A stretch of DNA of 37,095 bases from positions 1 through 37,095 of the forward strand of contig CAZVME010000030.1 in assembly GCA_964628835.1 (NCBI GenBank), read 5' to 3'. The notes beneath the pieces were generated by a model. That model saw nothing but the letters and a program-made list of their open reading frames with translations, had not been told where the DNA came from and ran no database searches. The DNA comes from JAAGZL01 sp964628835. GTDB lineage: Bacteria; Pseudomonadota; Gammaproteobacteria; Chromatiales; Chromatiaceae. Made by a program: the position numbers and the translations under genes. Position 1 is the stretch's first letter. Each line of letters begins with the position of its first letter. This document shows positions 1 to 7,824 of the stretch, piece after piece.

Positions 1-68
1 TATATGTGTCGATTACTGGAGTATTGATCTACTTCCTGGCTTTTCATATCTACCCGCCAGTGGCCTAG
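1..68 (+). CDS. C-terminal fragment of a membrane protein, truncated by the window edge
   Basis: The frame starting at base 3 is open from the window edge to a TAG at 66-68. It encodes about 21 residues, YVSITGVLIYFLAFHIYPPV plus a final Ala. This looks like the last transmembrane helix and short tail of an integral membrane protein. It converges on the leftward respiratory locus. The family cannot be told from so little sequence, and a chance open frame of this length is possible. Confidence 0.4.
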   Translation, partial: YVSITGVLIYFLAFHIYPPVA

Positions 69-121
69 ATCTAGACCTGCAGGTCATGGGTGTGACCTAT
101 GCTTGTCGGAACGGTCCCACC

Positions 122-149
122 AAAAATAGGCGGACTATTTTATTCCGCC
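122..149 (-). terminator. Probable intrinsic terminator of the leftward respiratory operon
   Basis: GGCGGA at 129-134 pairs with TCCGCC at 144-149 around a 9-nt loop. On the minus strand the stem is followed by TATTTTT (122-128), giving a U-rich tail. It overlaps the stop codon of the small membrane protein gene at 135-386, so it would end the leftward transcript. There is no T-run on the plus side. Confidence 0.6.
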
Positions 150-386
150 TTCAACGGGCTTTTGCGCAGCAGATTTTCCCACCGTTGTAGATGTAGGGTT
201 GGCTGGGTCGGTGCTTAGATGCTCAATCAGACTAAAAGACCCCAACGCCAGCACCATTATAATGATTAGAAAGATGATGGAGCGGTTAGGAAAGCGTGCA
301 CCTCGGGCATTTTCTATCCTATTCAGGATAAAGTCGGACACGGCGTACAGAACCAGCCCCGCTATTGTGTAATACAAAAATTCCAT
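135..386 (-). CDS. Small membrane protein, 83 residues, unknown function
   Basis: I do not recognise a family. The protein has a hydrophobic N-terminal stretch (about residues 5-22), a short polar loop with Asn-Arg and Glu-Asn-Ala-Arg (about 22-36), a second helix (about 37-55) and a polar tail rich in Thr, Ser and Lys. It is the last gene of a leftward series and begins 42 bp after the stop of the HCO-like subunit, so it is probably cotranscribed with it. The position suggests a small accessory subunit or assembly factor of the neighbouring cytochrome complex; this is inference from context only. Confidence 0.6.
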   Translation of the reverse strand: MEFLYYTIAGLVLYAVSDFILNRIENARGARFPNRSIIFLIIIMVLALGSFSLIEHLSTDPANPTSTTVGKSAAQKPVEGGIK

Positions 387-428
387 GAGTTAGCCTTATC
401 AGTATTTTAAGCAGCTGCGCTATTAATG

Positions 429-1814
429 CTATTTTTTGGTTGGCCACATGGCCTTGAATACGATGACCAGGAACATGACGCCACCAATAATGGCGATTAC
501 TCCGCCCAATCCCATTATTCCCATTCCGGCAATCTTTTCAATACTCTCCAGCCCCTGAGCGCTGCCCGCCGTCTTGCGTTGTACGCCATGACCACCGGAC
601 CATGCTAGTCCGAATACATGCATCATCTGGCCAATGGCATAGATTGCCGGTTGTAGCCGCACCATCTTTCCTGTCGGAGTCCTGAAGCCCAGGCGTGGCA
701 GCAGATGGTAGGTTATTCCCATGAAGGCCATGGTGACAGCAAATATGGAGGCGTGGTAGTGGGCAGGTATTATTACGTTACTGCCGCTGATCATAAAGCC
801 GATAATTCCGCCAATCCCAAATAGGAGAATGGAGAAGAACAGGGCAGAGCGCTTGGCTCTGATGTCGTCAGCGGCATCTTCTAACTTGAGAAAGCCGGGG
901 ATAATCACCAGGGCTATGGGGACCGCAGCCAGGCCGCCGCCATATTGCATCAGCCAGGTGAAACTAAGAACATGCAGGCCGGACCCAACCTCAAATGCAT
1001 AGTAGACATAAATGGTGGCAAGGGCAGGGATAGCACCCAGGGTAAAGATGAATATGGTAATGCGTGGGGAGATCCTGGGCTTGATACCAGAGACTGTGCC
1101 CAGCCAAAGCCAGACCACCAACATCAGCTGTACATGGGTGAACTGGATGGTATGACCACCGCCCCAAAACAGTATTTCGTAATAACCTTCGCCCTCGAAC
1201 GCTGCTGGCATTCCCAGGTAGGAGATGACGATGGATACTACTGATAGCAGGGCGATAATAAGTGCAGTATACAGGGCGAACCTGAGTGCGCCGTCACCAC
1301 TTATGTTGGAGCCTACCGGTTTGGAAAACAGCAGGCCGCGCAGCACCAGTATGGTAAAACCGATACCGAAGACCCCGAGGCCGGTGAAAAATACCGGGTC
1401 TCTGAGAACCGGTACATAGTTGTTCATCAAAGGTCCACCGGCACCAAGGAATGGTGACAGAGTCATGATGCCAGTGCCAACTATGGCAACCAATAGTGCA
1501 GCCCAGCCGCAACTGTTGCATTTGCCGCTGCTGTTGATGCTCCAGAATAGTCCGGCAAAGGAGAGGAACCATACCAGCACCGTCAGATCCACGTGCACTA
1601 CCAGGGCGGTATGAAAGAAATCCACCCAGGGAAAAAAGTCCTGAATTCCCGGCGTCCTGGAGAGTACGATAAGTATGGTGAATAGCCCGCCTATCACCAG
1701 AGATGCCAAGGCGAGCGATAACCAGCCTATGGCTATTTTTCTGGATGACTTGCCTGGTATTGACAGGGAATAGCTATCGGTAATGGCGTTTTCGTTCAGA
1801 TGATCAGGATTCAT
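429..1814 (-). CDS. Divergent heme-copper oxidase subunit I-like protein lacking the CuB His pair
   Basis: This 461-residue polytopic protein belongs to the heme-copper oxidase subunit I superfamily. Helix II carries His74 (VVHVDL), the helix X motif IPAHYHASIFAVTMAFMG supplies His352 and His354, and helix VI has GGGHTIQFTHVQ with His221. These match the heme ligands and one CuB ligand of the subunit I at 6088-7818, which has VPAHFHATVVIGTTMAFMG. Where that paralogue has the CuB pair AHHILVDPG, this protein reads VYYAFEVGSG (Tyr271-Tyr272). The Tyr normally found four residues after the helix VI His is Phe. Both b-type/high-spin heme sites may thus remain while CuB is incomplete. A CxxC (99-102) lies in a loop. 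It follows the cytochrome b/Fe-S gene and a one-helix protein in the same direction, so it may be a heme subunit of that complex rather than an oxidase. The HH-to-YY alignment was made by eye. Confidence 0.8.
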   Translation of the reverse strand: MNPDHLNENAITDSYSLSIPGKSSRKIAIGWLSLALASLVIGGLFTILIVLSRTPGIQDFFPWVDFFHTALVVHVDLTVLVWFLSFAGLFWSINSSGKCNSCGWAALLVAIVGTGIMTLSPFLGAGGPLMNNYVPVLRDPVFFTGLGVFGIGFTILVLRGLLFSKPVGSNISGDGALRFALYTALIIALLSVVSIVISYLGMPAAFEGEGYYEILFWGGGHTIQFTHVQLMLVVWLWLGTVSGIKPRISPRITIFIFTLGAIPALATIYVYYAFEVGSGLHVLSFTWLMQYGGGLAAVPIALVIIPGFLKLEDAADDIRAKRSALFFSILLFGIGGIIGFMISGSNVIIPAHYHASIFAVTMAFMGITYHLLPRLGFRTPTGKMVRLQPAIYAIGQMMHVFGLAWSGGHGVQRKTAGSAQGLESIEKIAGMGIMGLGGVIAIIGGVMFLVIVFKAMWPTKK

Positions 1815-1925
1815 ATTCTGGCTGTAACCGTAGAAACATTATAGTAGTACAACATTGTCCACGTTTATGTGTGTACTGTGCAACCCCGTTGTGTTGATTC
1901 AGCAGAGTTGCACAGAGTATCTGGG

Positions 1926-2429
1926 TTAGTTCAGAGTAAACTTGCCTCCCGCAGAATCGAATTGAATCACTAGAAGCTGTGCTGGCTGTAGATCAATATC
2001 CTGTTGATGTGTGAAAGTGGACCCTTCTACACGCACACTGTCATTCATCTTGATAGAGAGAAGATGTTTGCCAGTTGGCACCTTGATGCTCTGGAAGATA
2101 TCTATGCTCTGGTCCTTGTACAGGCCGGGTGGTTCCACACTGTCGCTGATAACAGCCTTGCCGTCGAGGGTAAGTTCCACCGTAATCGGTGAGCGCTCAC
2201 GTGGGCAATCCATGGGTTTGCGCATATTCGGTGGCAGTTTTGCCAGTTCCTCTTGAGGTATTTTGCGACACTCCTCACGTCGCTGGCCGGCATGGGAGAT
2301 GGCCAGGGTAATCATGGCCTGACCATCCTCTATATGTATGAATGGCGGGTTGATTGAGAAGTACCAGACCAGACCCATAAATACGGTGTAGTTGACGATC
2401 TGTAGCAGGATGCGCAGTACACTAGTCAT
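1926..2429 (-). CDS. Single-helix exported protein of the cytochrome b/HCO-like cluster
   Basis: This is a 167-residue protein with one N-terminal membrane helix (ILLQIVNYTVFMGLVWYFSI), then a periplasmic domain that looks beta-rich, with two cysteines (REEC and MDCP) and the phrase VPTGKHLLSIKMND typical of Ig-like or carbohydrate-binding-like folds. I do not recognise a named family. The start chosen is the ATG at 2429, which overlaps the stop of the upstream cytochrome b gene by 8 bp (ATGACTAG) and follows GGAGG 6 nt upstream. The longer reading back to 2480 would lie inside that gene. Tight coupling to the cytochrome b/Fe-S fusion argues that it is a structural or assembly component of that complex. 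Confidence 0.75.
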   Translation of the reverse strand: MTSVLRILLQIVNYTVFMGLVWYFSINPPFIHIEDGQAMITLAISHAGQRREECRKIPQEELAKLPPNMRKPMDCPRERSPITVELTLDGKAVISDSVEPPGLYKDQSIDIFQSIKVPTGKHLLSIKMNDSVRVEGSTFTHQQDIDLQPAQLLVIQFDSAGGKFTLN

Positions 2430-3990
2430 GACGCACCTCCGCTGGGTTGCTATCCGAGGTTGTAACCTCTTCCTCCTCATTTAGCGAGATCAGGTGGTTT
2501 TTAAACTCGGTAATCTTTTGATTGATTTTCTTCCCATCGGTCTCAGCGGCCCTGAATACCGAAATACGGGACCTGTCGGCACGTTCGCGCAGTACCGGTT
2601 TGCGGTCGCCGTCAAAGCGTTTATCCATCCAGATATTGCCGTAGCGGAAGAAGCAGTCGCCGTTACGACATCCGGTCATCAGAACCCCATCGACCCCGTT
2701 CTTGAGTGCAAATTCCACCAGACTTGGGGGTACCATGCCGGTACAGAACAGACTCATGATACCAATATCCGGTTGATCGATCTGATTGATGTCGTAGGCG
2801 TGGTCACAACCGAAAAGCAGAATTTTGGTGTCACCCTTGATCCCGGCTATGACTTCGGCAGTCTTCTTGCGTACTTCATCGATCGGAAACTGCGGCATAT
2901 CAATTCCGGTCTCCAGGGTCTTGTCTTTATACCTGAAGACGTTGGATGAGTGGCAGGAACCAACGCAGATGCCACATGCAGCACACAGCTCATCGGCAAC
3001 CACAACCTCATACTCCCAGCGTGCCTCATCGGTACGTTGGCGTAGGGTAATGGCATCGAACGGACAGTCATCGGCGCACTGGCCACAACCGTTACACTCA
3101 TCCAGATGAACAACAGCAGCCTTGCCGGTCTTTTTGGGAGGCAGCCATGGCATGATCATCAGAAATATGGTTACACCAATGGAGAGTACCCAGGCCTGAC
3201 CGGCGGTCCAGTAATCCAGCAGTGGATAGATATTCAGGTAGAACCAGTCGATATTCAGGGTTGCCGGCACCTTGCCTAGGTCGGCTGGAGCATGGCTAAC
3301 GGCAGGAAATATCAGGGAGATTGCCATCAGGCCAATAAAACTGCCCAGTGCCAAGTCACGCGGGGCAGTCACCTCAACATGCGATAGGCGTTTCACATGA
3401 ATCCAGAGGGCGAATATCAGAAGTACCGGTTGGCCCAGAAGATGCAGAAATCCCATCAGGGTAAAGAAGCGATCGCTGAGCTGCCCCTCCAGGAAGTTGC
3501 GCGCCATGGAACCTGAGACGATGGGTAGGGCATCCATCAGTTGGGCGGAGAGTACGGCAACGTAAAGCCCAAGCTCATCCCATACCAGCCAGTAACCGGT
3601 AATACCGAGAGTAACTACAAACCATAGGGTTGGCACGCCGGTCATCCATGAGAACCAACGGAAGCCACGGTAACGGTCGAGGGCAAACTCCCGAAACATG
3701 TGCAGCATAATAGTCAGGATGGCCGCATCCGATGCGTAGCGGTGCAGGCTGCGCATTACGCCACCTAGATACCACTGTTCATTGGTAAGGTATTCCACCG
3801 AGTTGTAGGCGCCACTAAGACTGGTATCAAAGAAAATGAGCAGGTAGATTCCGCTTACCAGTACTACCCAGAAAAAGAAAAAGGCCAGGCTTCCAAGGTG
3901 GTAAAGTGGATTCATCTCTCCGCCGAAAGAGAGGTTGAACCACTCCTCAAGAGCCAGATACCCGCGCTTGATTGGGTTAAATGTTTTCAA
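2422..3990 (-). CDS. Cytochrome b / 2x[4Fe-4S] ferredoxin / MvhD-type iron-sulfur fusion protein
   Basis: A three-part membrane redox protein of 522 residues. The N-terminal half is a cytochrome b (bc1/b6 N-terminal type) with paired histidines in SLHRYASDAAILTIMLHMF and in FLHLLGQPVLLIFALWIHV. Next come two ferredoxin motifs, CNGCGQCADDCPFD and CAACGICVGSCHSSN; the second carries an atypical final segment. The C-terminal part resembles the MvhD/FlpD domain (LLFGCDH, MSLFCTGMVPP, TGCRNGDCFFRYGN), known from hydrogenase and heterodisulfide reductase electron transfer. I place the start at TTG 3990 because AAGGA lies 8 nt upstream and the protein then begins KTFNPIKRGYLALEEWFN; a TTG at 4056 would add 22 unlikely residues. 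It precedes a one-helix protein and a CuB-less HCO-like subunit. A role passing electrons between a soluble iron-sulfur partner and the quinone pool or cytochromes is inference. Confidence 0.88.
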   Translation of the reverse strand: MKTFNPIKRGYLALEEWFNLSFGGEMNPLYHLGSLAFFFFWVVLVSGIYLLIFFDTSLSGAYNSVEYLTNEQWYLGGVMRSLHRYASDAAILTIMLHMFREFALDRYRGFRWFSWMTGVPTLWFVVTLGITGYWLVWDELGLYVAVLSAQLMDALPIVSGSMARNFLEGQLSDRFFTLMGFLHLLGQPVLLIFALWIHVKRLSHVEVTAPRDLALGSFIGLMAISLIFPAVSHAPADLGKVPATLNIDWFYLNIYPLLDYWTAGQAWVLSIGVTIFLMIMPWLPPKKTGKAAVVHLDECNGCGQCADDCPFDAITLRQRTDEARWEYEVVVADELCAACGICVGSCHSSNVFRYKDKTLETGIDMPQFPIDEVRKKTAEVIAGIKGDTKILLFGCDHAYDINQIDQPDIGIMSLFCTGMVPPSLVEFALKNGVDGVLMTGCRNGDCFFRYGNIWMDKRFDGDRKPVLRERADRSRISVFRAAETDGKKINQKITEFKNHLISLNEEEEVTTSDSNPAEVRHD

Positions 3991-4212
3991 TTGTGGATTC
4001 CTTACGAGTTTTATTGCAACTGCAGCAGCAGGAGCAAAAAAATAAAAATTCTTCAAATACCAAAAAACGCACTCAACTAATTTCCGACTGCAATACTAGG
4101 TGATTCTAACAGTAAGGCCGTCACAAGGAGTAGACAATTGTCAATTAATACCAATTATGCTGCAGTTTCCTGTTGCTTGCGCAGGGTGGGCGGTAACGTA
4201 GTTGGATGTAAA

Positions 4213-5052
4213 TTAATCAATTTCCCTCTCCAGGGCCCTTCTTTTGCGTGATTCACGCATAATCAATATGAGGGTTATGAGCATGATGGATGCGCCAATG
4301 AGAAGGCCCATGTACAGGGAATAATCGAAAACGTAGGCATCGCGTGCCGGATCATAGTCGGTGCAGAAAAAACGTACCTTATCCATCAAATTGGACATGA
4401 AACCCTGGTTGGGTTTAGGTTTATCTAAAATCAGTTCCAGCAGTGGTTCCACCAGGAGTGGAGTCTCGAATACTTCGCCATAAACCTGGCGGTAGACCTC
4501 GCCTTCGGCATCTATAATCGTGGCCTGTACCACATGATCAAAGCCGTTGGGGGAGGTAAAGAACAGAAAACCAAGCTCTTTGGTTAGGGCATTGATAGTG
4601 TCAGGGTCGGCACTCAAAATCTCCCATCCGAGATCACCCACGCCCTGCTTTTTGGCAAAGTGCTTCATGGCCATAGGAGAGTCTGTGTATGAATCAAATC
4701 CAAGAATGGCAACTTGAAAACTGTCCTCGCCGAGGGCGTCCTTGGCCTTGGCTACAGTTTTAGCCAAGTGCTTGATAGTCATCGGGCAGATGTGAAAGCA
4801 GCTGGTGTATACCAGGCTCAATACCAAGGGTTTTCCCTTGAGATCCGACAGGTGTAATGCCTTGCCGTTTTCATCAGTAAAAGTGTAATCTGGAAGGGTC
4901 TTGCCGATGGCGTCCTGGCTGGCCTTGATGGCTTCCTTATACTGAAATTTTTGGATGGCTTCCCGTGGTTCCAGACTCGGTGCGCCACTGTTTGCCAGCA
5001 ATGGGAAACATAGGAAGAAAAGAACAAATAGTCGTGAAGTTAATCTGCGCAT
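4213..5052 (-). CDS. SCO1/SenC-family copper chaperone with C-terminal membrane anchor
   Basis: A 279-residue thioredoxin-fold protein with an N-terminal signal sequence, the SCO copper motif CxxxC (TSCFHICP, Cys85 and Cys89) and the conserved distal His in NGFDHVV. Unlike minimal SCO proteins, it has a long C-terminal extension ending in a transmembrane helix (YMGLLIGASIMLITLILIM) and a basic tail. SCO proteins deliver copper to, or reduce, the CuA site of subunit II. The CuA subunit encoded at 7825-8361 in the same locus is the obvious client. It lies 33 bp after the heme O synthase gene, so the two are probably cotranscribed. Confidence 0.93.
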   Translation of the reverse strand: MRRLTSRLFVLFFLCFPLLANSGAPSLEPREAIQKFQYKEAIKASQDAIGKTLPDYTFTDENGKALHLSDLKGKPLVLSLVYTSCFHICPMTIKHLAKTVAKAKDALGEDSFQVAILGFDSYTDSPMAMKHFAKKQGVGDLGWEILSADPDTINALTKELGFLFFTSPNGFDHVVQATIIDAEGEVYRQVYGEVFETPLLVEPLLELILDKPKPNQGFMSNLMDKVRFFCTDYDPARDAYVFDYSLYMGLLIGASIMLITLILIMRESRKRRALEREID

Positions 5053-5085
5053 AGTTACTGCCGCTCCAGATTTTAATGAAGACCG

Positions 5086-5943
5086 TTATCCTAATAGCTG
5101 CACATCAATGACAGCAAAAATAAGCAGTGCCATAAGTTGTACCAGAGAAGCAAAAAAGCTGTGCATCGCCACTTTAGGAGATTGGTCGGAGATGAGCTGG
5201 ATATTGCGGTAGATGAAATAACCGCCACCAGATATTGCGCCCAGTAGATAGATCCATCCCATGCCAAAAAAGAAGGGCAGGATAGATGTTCCAACCAGGA
5301 GTAGGGTGTTAAATAAGACTGCACGGGCAGCCATCTTGTCGCCCACGACCACTGGAAGCATCGGTACGCCGGCCGAGGCATAGTCATTGTGCCGTGCTAT
5401 GGCCAGGCTCCAGAAGTGAGATGGGGTCCAGAGAAACAGGACCATAGCCAGGATCACTGGAATTGGGCTCAGGCCAGGGTCCACCACGGCGGCGCCCGCA
5501 AGTACTGCAAAGCTACCTGATGCTCCACCGATAACGATGTTCATCCAGGTGCGGCGCTTCAGCCAGACGGTGTAAACGATGGCATAAAAAAATGCCCCGA
5601 GGAAGATATACATTGCGGCAACGCCATTCAGGGCAAAGCCAGCTCCTGCAACTCCCAGAATAAGTAAAGTTCCCATAACGAACAGCCATTTTTTGCTGTG
5701 GTGCAGTTCGCCGGTAACAAAAGGACGGTTCTGGGTGCGTGCCATATGCACGTCCAGGTCCTGTTCATAGTATTGGTTAAAGGCGCCTGCAGCTCCAGCT
5801 GCCATTAACACGGTAATGGCCAGAATAATCGCTTCCCATGCGTGTACAGGCTGGCCCGGAGTCACGATTAGAGCCACAAGTGATGTGACCACCATGATGA
5901 TTCCGATGCGAAGTTTGAACAGATTGATGAGCTGCTTAACCAT
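5086..5943 (-). CDS. ctaB: Protoheme IX farnesyltransferase (heme O synthase)
   Basis: A 285-residue UbiA-family prenyltransferase that converts heme B to heme O by farnesylation. It has multiple membrane helices and the characteristic Asp-rich motif FNQYYEQDLDVHMARTQNRP followed by FVTGEL, plus a second motif area LWTPSHFWSLAI. I chose the ATG at 5943 (MVKQLINLFKLRIG) because family members begin just before the LFKLRIG segment; a TTG at 5976 gives an implausible leader. With heme A synthase encoded at 9055-10086, the locus has a full heme A pathway, implying that an a- or o-type heme enters one of the local oxidase-like enzymes. Confidence 0.95.
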   Translation of the reverse strand: MVKQLINLFKLRIGIIMVVTSLVALIVTPGQPVHAWEAIILAITVLMAAGAAGAFNQYYEQDLDVHMARTQNRPFVTGELHHSKKWLFVMGTLLILGVAGAGFALNGVAAMYIFLGAFFYAIVYTVWLKRRTWMNIVIGGASGSFAVLAGAAVVDPGLSPIPVILAMVLFLWTPSHFWSLAIARHNDYASAGVPMLPVVVGDKMAARAVLFNTLLLVGTSILPFFFGMGWIYLLGAISGGGYFIYRNIQLISDQSPKVAMHSFFASLVQLMALLIFAVIDVQLLG

Positions 5944-6037
5944 ATTTACCAAATCTAGAATTAAGTTTAAAAACAAGAACTACAGTGATTATAGTACTGC
6001 GTACTTGCCTGTTTGTGCGTCAGTATAACGTTGTTGG

Positions 6038-6075
6038 AATGAGGGACGGACGGGCTATACCCGTCCGTCCTCATT
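6038..6075 (-). terminator. Strong stem-loop after the HCO subunit I gene
   Basis: A long GC-rich inverted repeat (arms 6038-6054 and 6060-6075, one bulged G, 5-nt loop) lies 13 bp past the subunit I stop and before ctaB. On the minus strand only a short U stretch (CATTCC) follows, so it may be a leaky terminator or an mRNA-stabilising stem that lowers expression of ctaB relative to the structural subunits, rather than a full stop. Confidence 0.55.
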
Positions 6076-6087
6076 TACTATTGGCGG

Positions 6088-7818
6088 TTAACCAAGTTGC
6101 CAGACTGATGCCAGATACTTCCAGTTAATGAAGTAGTACACGATAAACGTGACTAGCAGCAACAGTGCCAGGGCAAAGGTGCCTGGTGCCTCAAAACCGG
6201 AAGAGCCATGCTCTTCAACCGGCTGAGGAGCGGCCAAAGCGCGACCGGCGTCACCAGTTCTGTAGCAGGATGCATCCAGAGGCTTACCAAAGCTCTGCAA
6301 GAAGCCAGCGGAAGACTCGAGCTTGCCACCGAATAGCAGAGAGCCAACGGTTACCCACAGGTACATACCACCGCCAATCACGGCCAGTACGCCACCGATA
6401 GAACCGATAGCAACCAAGGTATAGGCAATACCGGCATACTCAAAGTTGAGCAGGGCACCGGTAAAGTCCATGTCCCAGTGGCGACGTGATACACCCATGG
6501 TGCCTGCACCCAGGAGGAACAGGGACATGATAACCATACCGCCACCGAACACAAATGGTTGCAGCTTGGCTACGCCAGGCATGAATACCTTGCGCCGGAA
6601 CAGTACCGGGATCAGCAGGTAGGTCAGACCCATGAATGCCATGGTGGTACCAATAACCACGGTAGCGTGGAAATGCGCAGGTACATAGATGGTGTTGTGG
6701 ATGATCAGGTTGATCTGCTCGGTACCCATAACAACGCCGGTAATACCGCCGATGAAACCGAATCCTACCAGCGAGATGAACATGCTGGAGAACACTGGGT
6801 TACCCCAAGGAGCCTTACGCAGCCACTCAAACAGACCCTGGGTGAAACCCTTCTCGCGCTGAGCAACCTCAATGGCGCCAGGAACGGTCAGACCGTGGAT
6901 CATGGATGCCAGAACAGCTAGGTACATGGCGTAACTGGTGTTAAACACCTTCCATTCTGAGCTGATGCCTGGATCTACCAGGATGTGGTGAGCACAGGCC
7001 AACTGCAGGAAGAAGATGTAGAGCAGGTAAGCGGTACGACTGACCTTCTCAGACATCGGACGTGCACCGAATACAACACCGGCTATCAGGTACCAAACGG
7101 CAACGTGTGTAGCAACGTTGACCTGCTGGGAGGAGTGACCCAAACCCCACCAGATTACGCGATACAGCTCAGCGTCGATATGGCCGATATAGCCCACAGA
7201 CCAGAGGAAGGTTGGGATCAGGATGATGGCACCGGAGGCGATGGTGAATACTGCAATGATGGCAGCAGTTACCGCACCAAAGGTTACCAGAGGAACGGAA
7301 CCTTCATAGGTGTTCTCATGCTTGGCGATAACCAGGGTGCCGAAGAATACGAATACCCCTATTAGTGCGCCCACAGCAAACATAATCAGGCCCAGATAAA
7401 AGTGGGGTGCTGCCTGCATGGGTGCGTACGAGGTCATCATAACGCTGGAATTACCCTGAAATACAGCGACGTTATTTACGATTCCGCCAACCACCATCAG
7501 CATGAAGCCAAACCAGGCCCAGCGTGGGGCGGCCAGCCTACATCGCAATAGTGTCGAGCCGGCAAAATAAAGAACGGCTATCTCAAAAAAGATAATCCAG
7601 AGGATCAGAGCATCGATGCCGTGAGCGGTAAGGACCATGTAGAAAGTAGCAGCATCCAGCAGATGCACTTCTTGCCAACGGGTCAGGATAACACCAAGGG
7701 CGAGGACGCCAGCAACCAGCAGAGAAACAGCAGCTGCTACCGCATTGGCCTTTATCAGGCTTTCAGCGGATTTATCAAAATAAAAGCCCGAATCGGGGCA
7801 GGTTCTAAACAGTGACAT
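6088..7818 (-). CDS. Heme-copper oxidase superfamily subunit I, NO-reductase-like active site
   Basis: A 576-residue catalytic subunit with about 13-14 membrane helices. Visible ligands are His66 (TAHGIDALILW, low-spin heme), His228 in WWGLGHSSQQVN, His277-His278 in AHHILVDPG (CuB), and His382/His384 in VPAHFHATVVIG (high-spin and low-spin hemes). In ordinary oxygen reductases the helix VI motif is HPEVY or HPxVY, with the Tyr cross-linked to the CuB His. Here the equivalent residues are HSSQQ, so Tyr is replaced by Gln. Loss of this Tyr is characteristic of NO reductases. A CuA subunit II and SCO gene nearby recall the sNOR (NorSY-SenC) arrangement of ammonia oxidisers, but I cannot assign that subfamily without alignment. 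It starts 6 bp after the subunit II stop, with AAGGAG upstream. Oxygen reductase activity with an alternative proton donor is not excluded. Confidence 0.9.
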   Translation of the reverse strand: MSLFRTCPDSGFYFDKSAESLIKANAVAAAVSLLVAGVLALGVILTRWQEVHLLDAATFYMVLTAHGIDALILWIIFFEIAVLYFAGSTLLRCRLAAPRWAWFGFMLMVVGGIVNNVAVFQGNSSVMMTSYAPMQAAPHFYLGLIMFAVGALIGVFVFFGTLVIAKHENTYEGSVPLVTFGAVTAAIIAVFTIASGAIILIPTFLWSVGYIGHIDAELYRVIWWGLGHSSQQVNVATHVAVWYLIAGVVFGARPMSEKVSRTAYLLYIFFLQLACAHHILVDPGISSEWKVFNTSYAMYLAVLASMIHGLTVPGAIEVAQREKGFTQGLFEWLRKAPWGNPVFSSMFISLVGFGFIGGITGVVMGTEQINLIIHNTIYVPAHFHATVVIGTTMAFMGLTYLLIPVLFRRKVFMPGVAKLQPFVFGGGMVIMSLFLLGAGTMGVSRRHWDMDFTGALLNFEYAGIAYTLVAIGSIGGVLAVIGGGMYLWVTVGSLLFGGKLESSAGFLQSFGKPLDASCYRTGDAGRALAAPQPVEEHGSSGFEAPGTFALALLLLVTFIVYYFINWKYLASVWQLG

Positions 7819-7824
7819 GGTTTT

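Noticed and set aside
74..85. 12-bp perfect palindrome GACCTGCAGGTC
   Set aside because: No T-run, promoter or repeated copy nearby; too short to call a site.
2494..2949. 151-codon plus-strand open frame
   Set aside because: It lies wholly antisense to the cytochrome b/Fe-S fusion, whose cofactor motifs are unmistakable; no ribosome binding site or recognisable domain.
4133..4142. Palindrome GACAATTGTC with a nearby TTGACA, upstream of the cytochrome b fusion
   Set aside because: TTGACA on the minus strand has no -10 at 16-18 bp, so a promoter here could not be supported.
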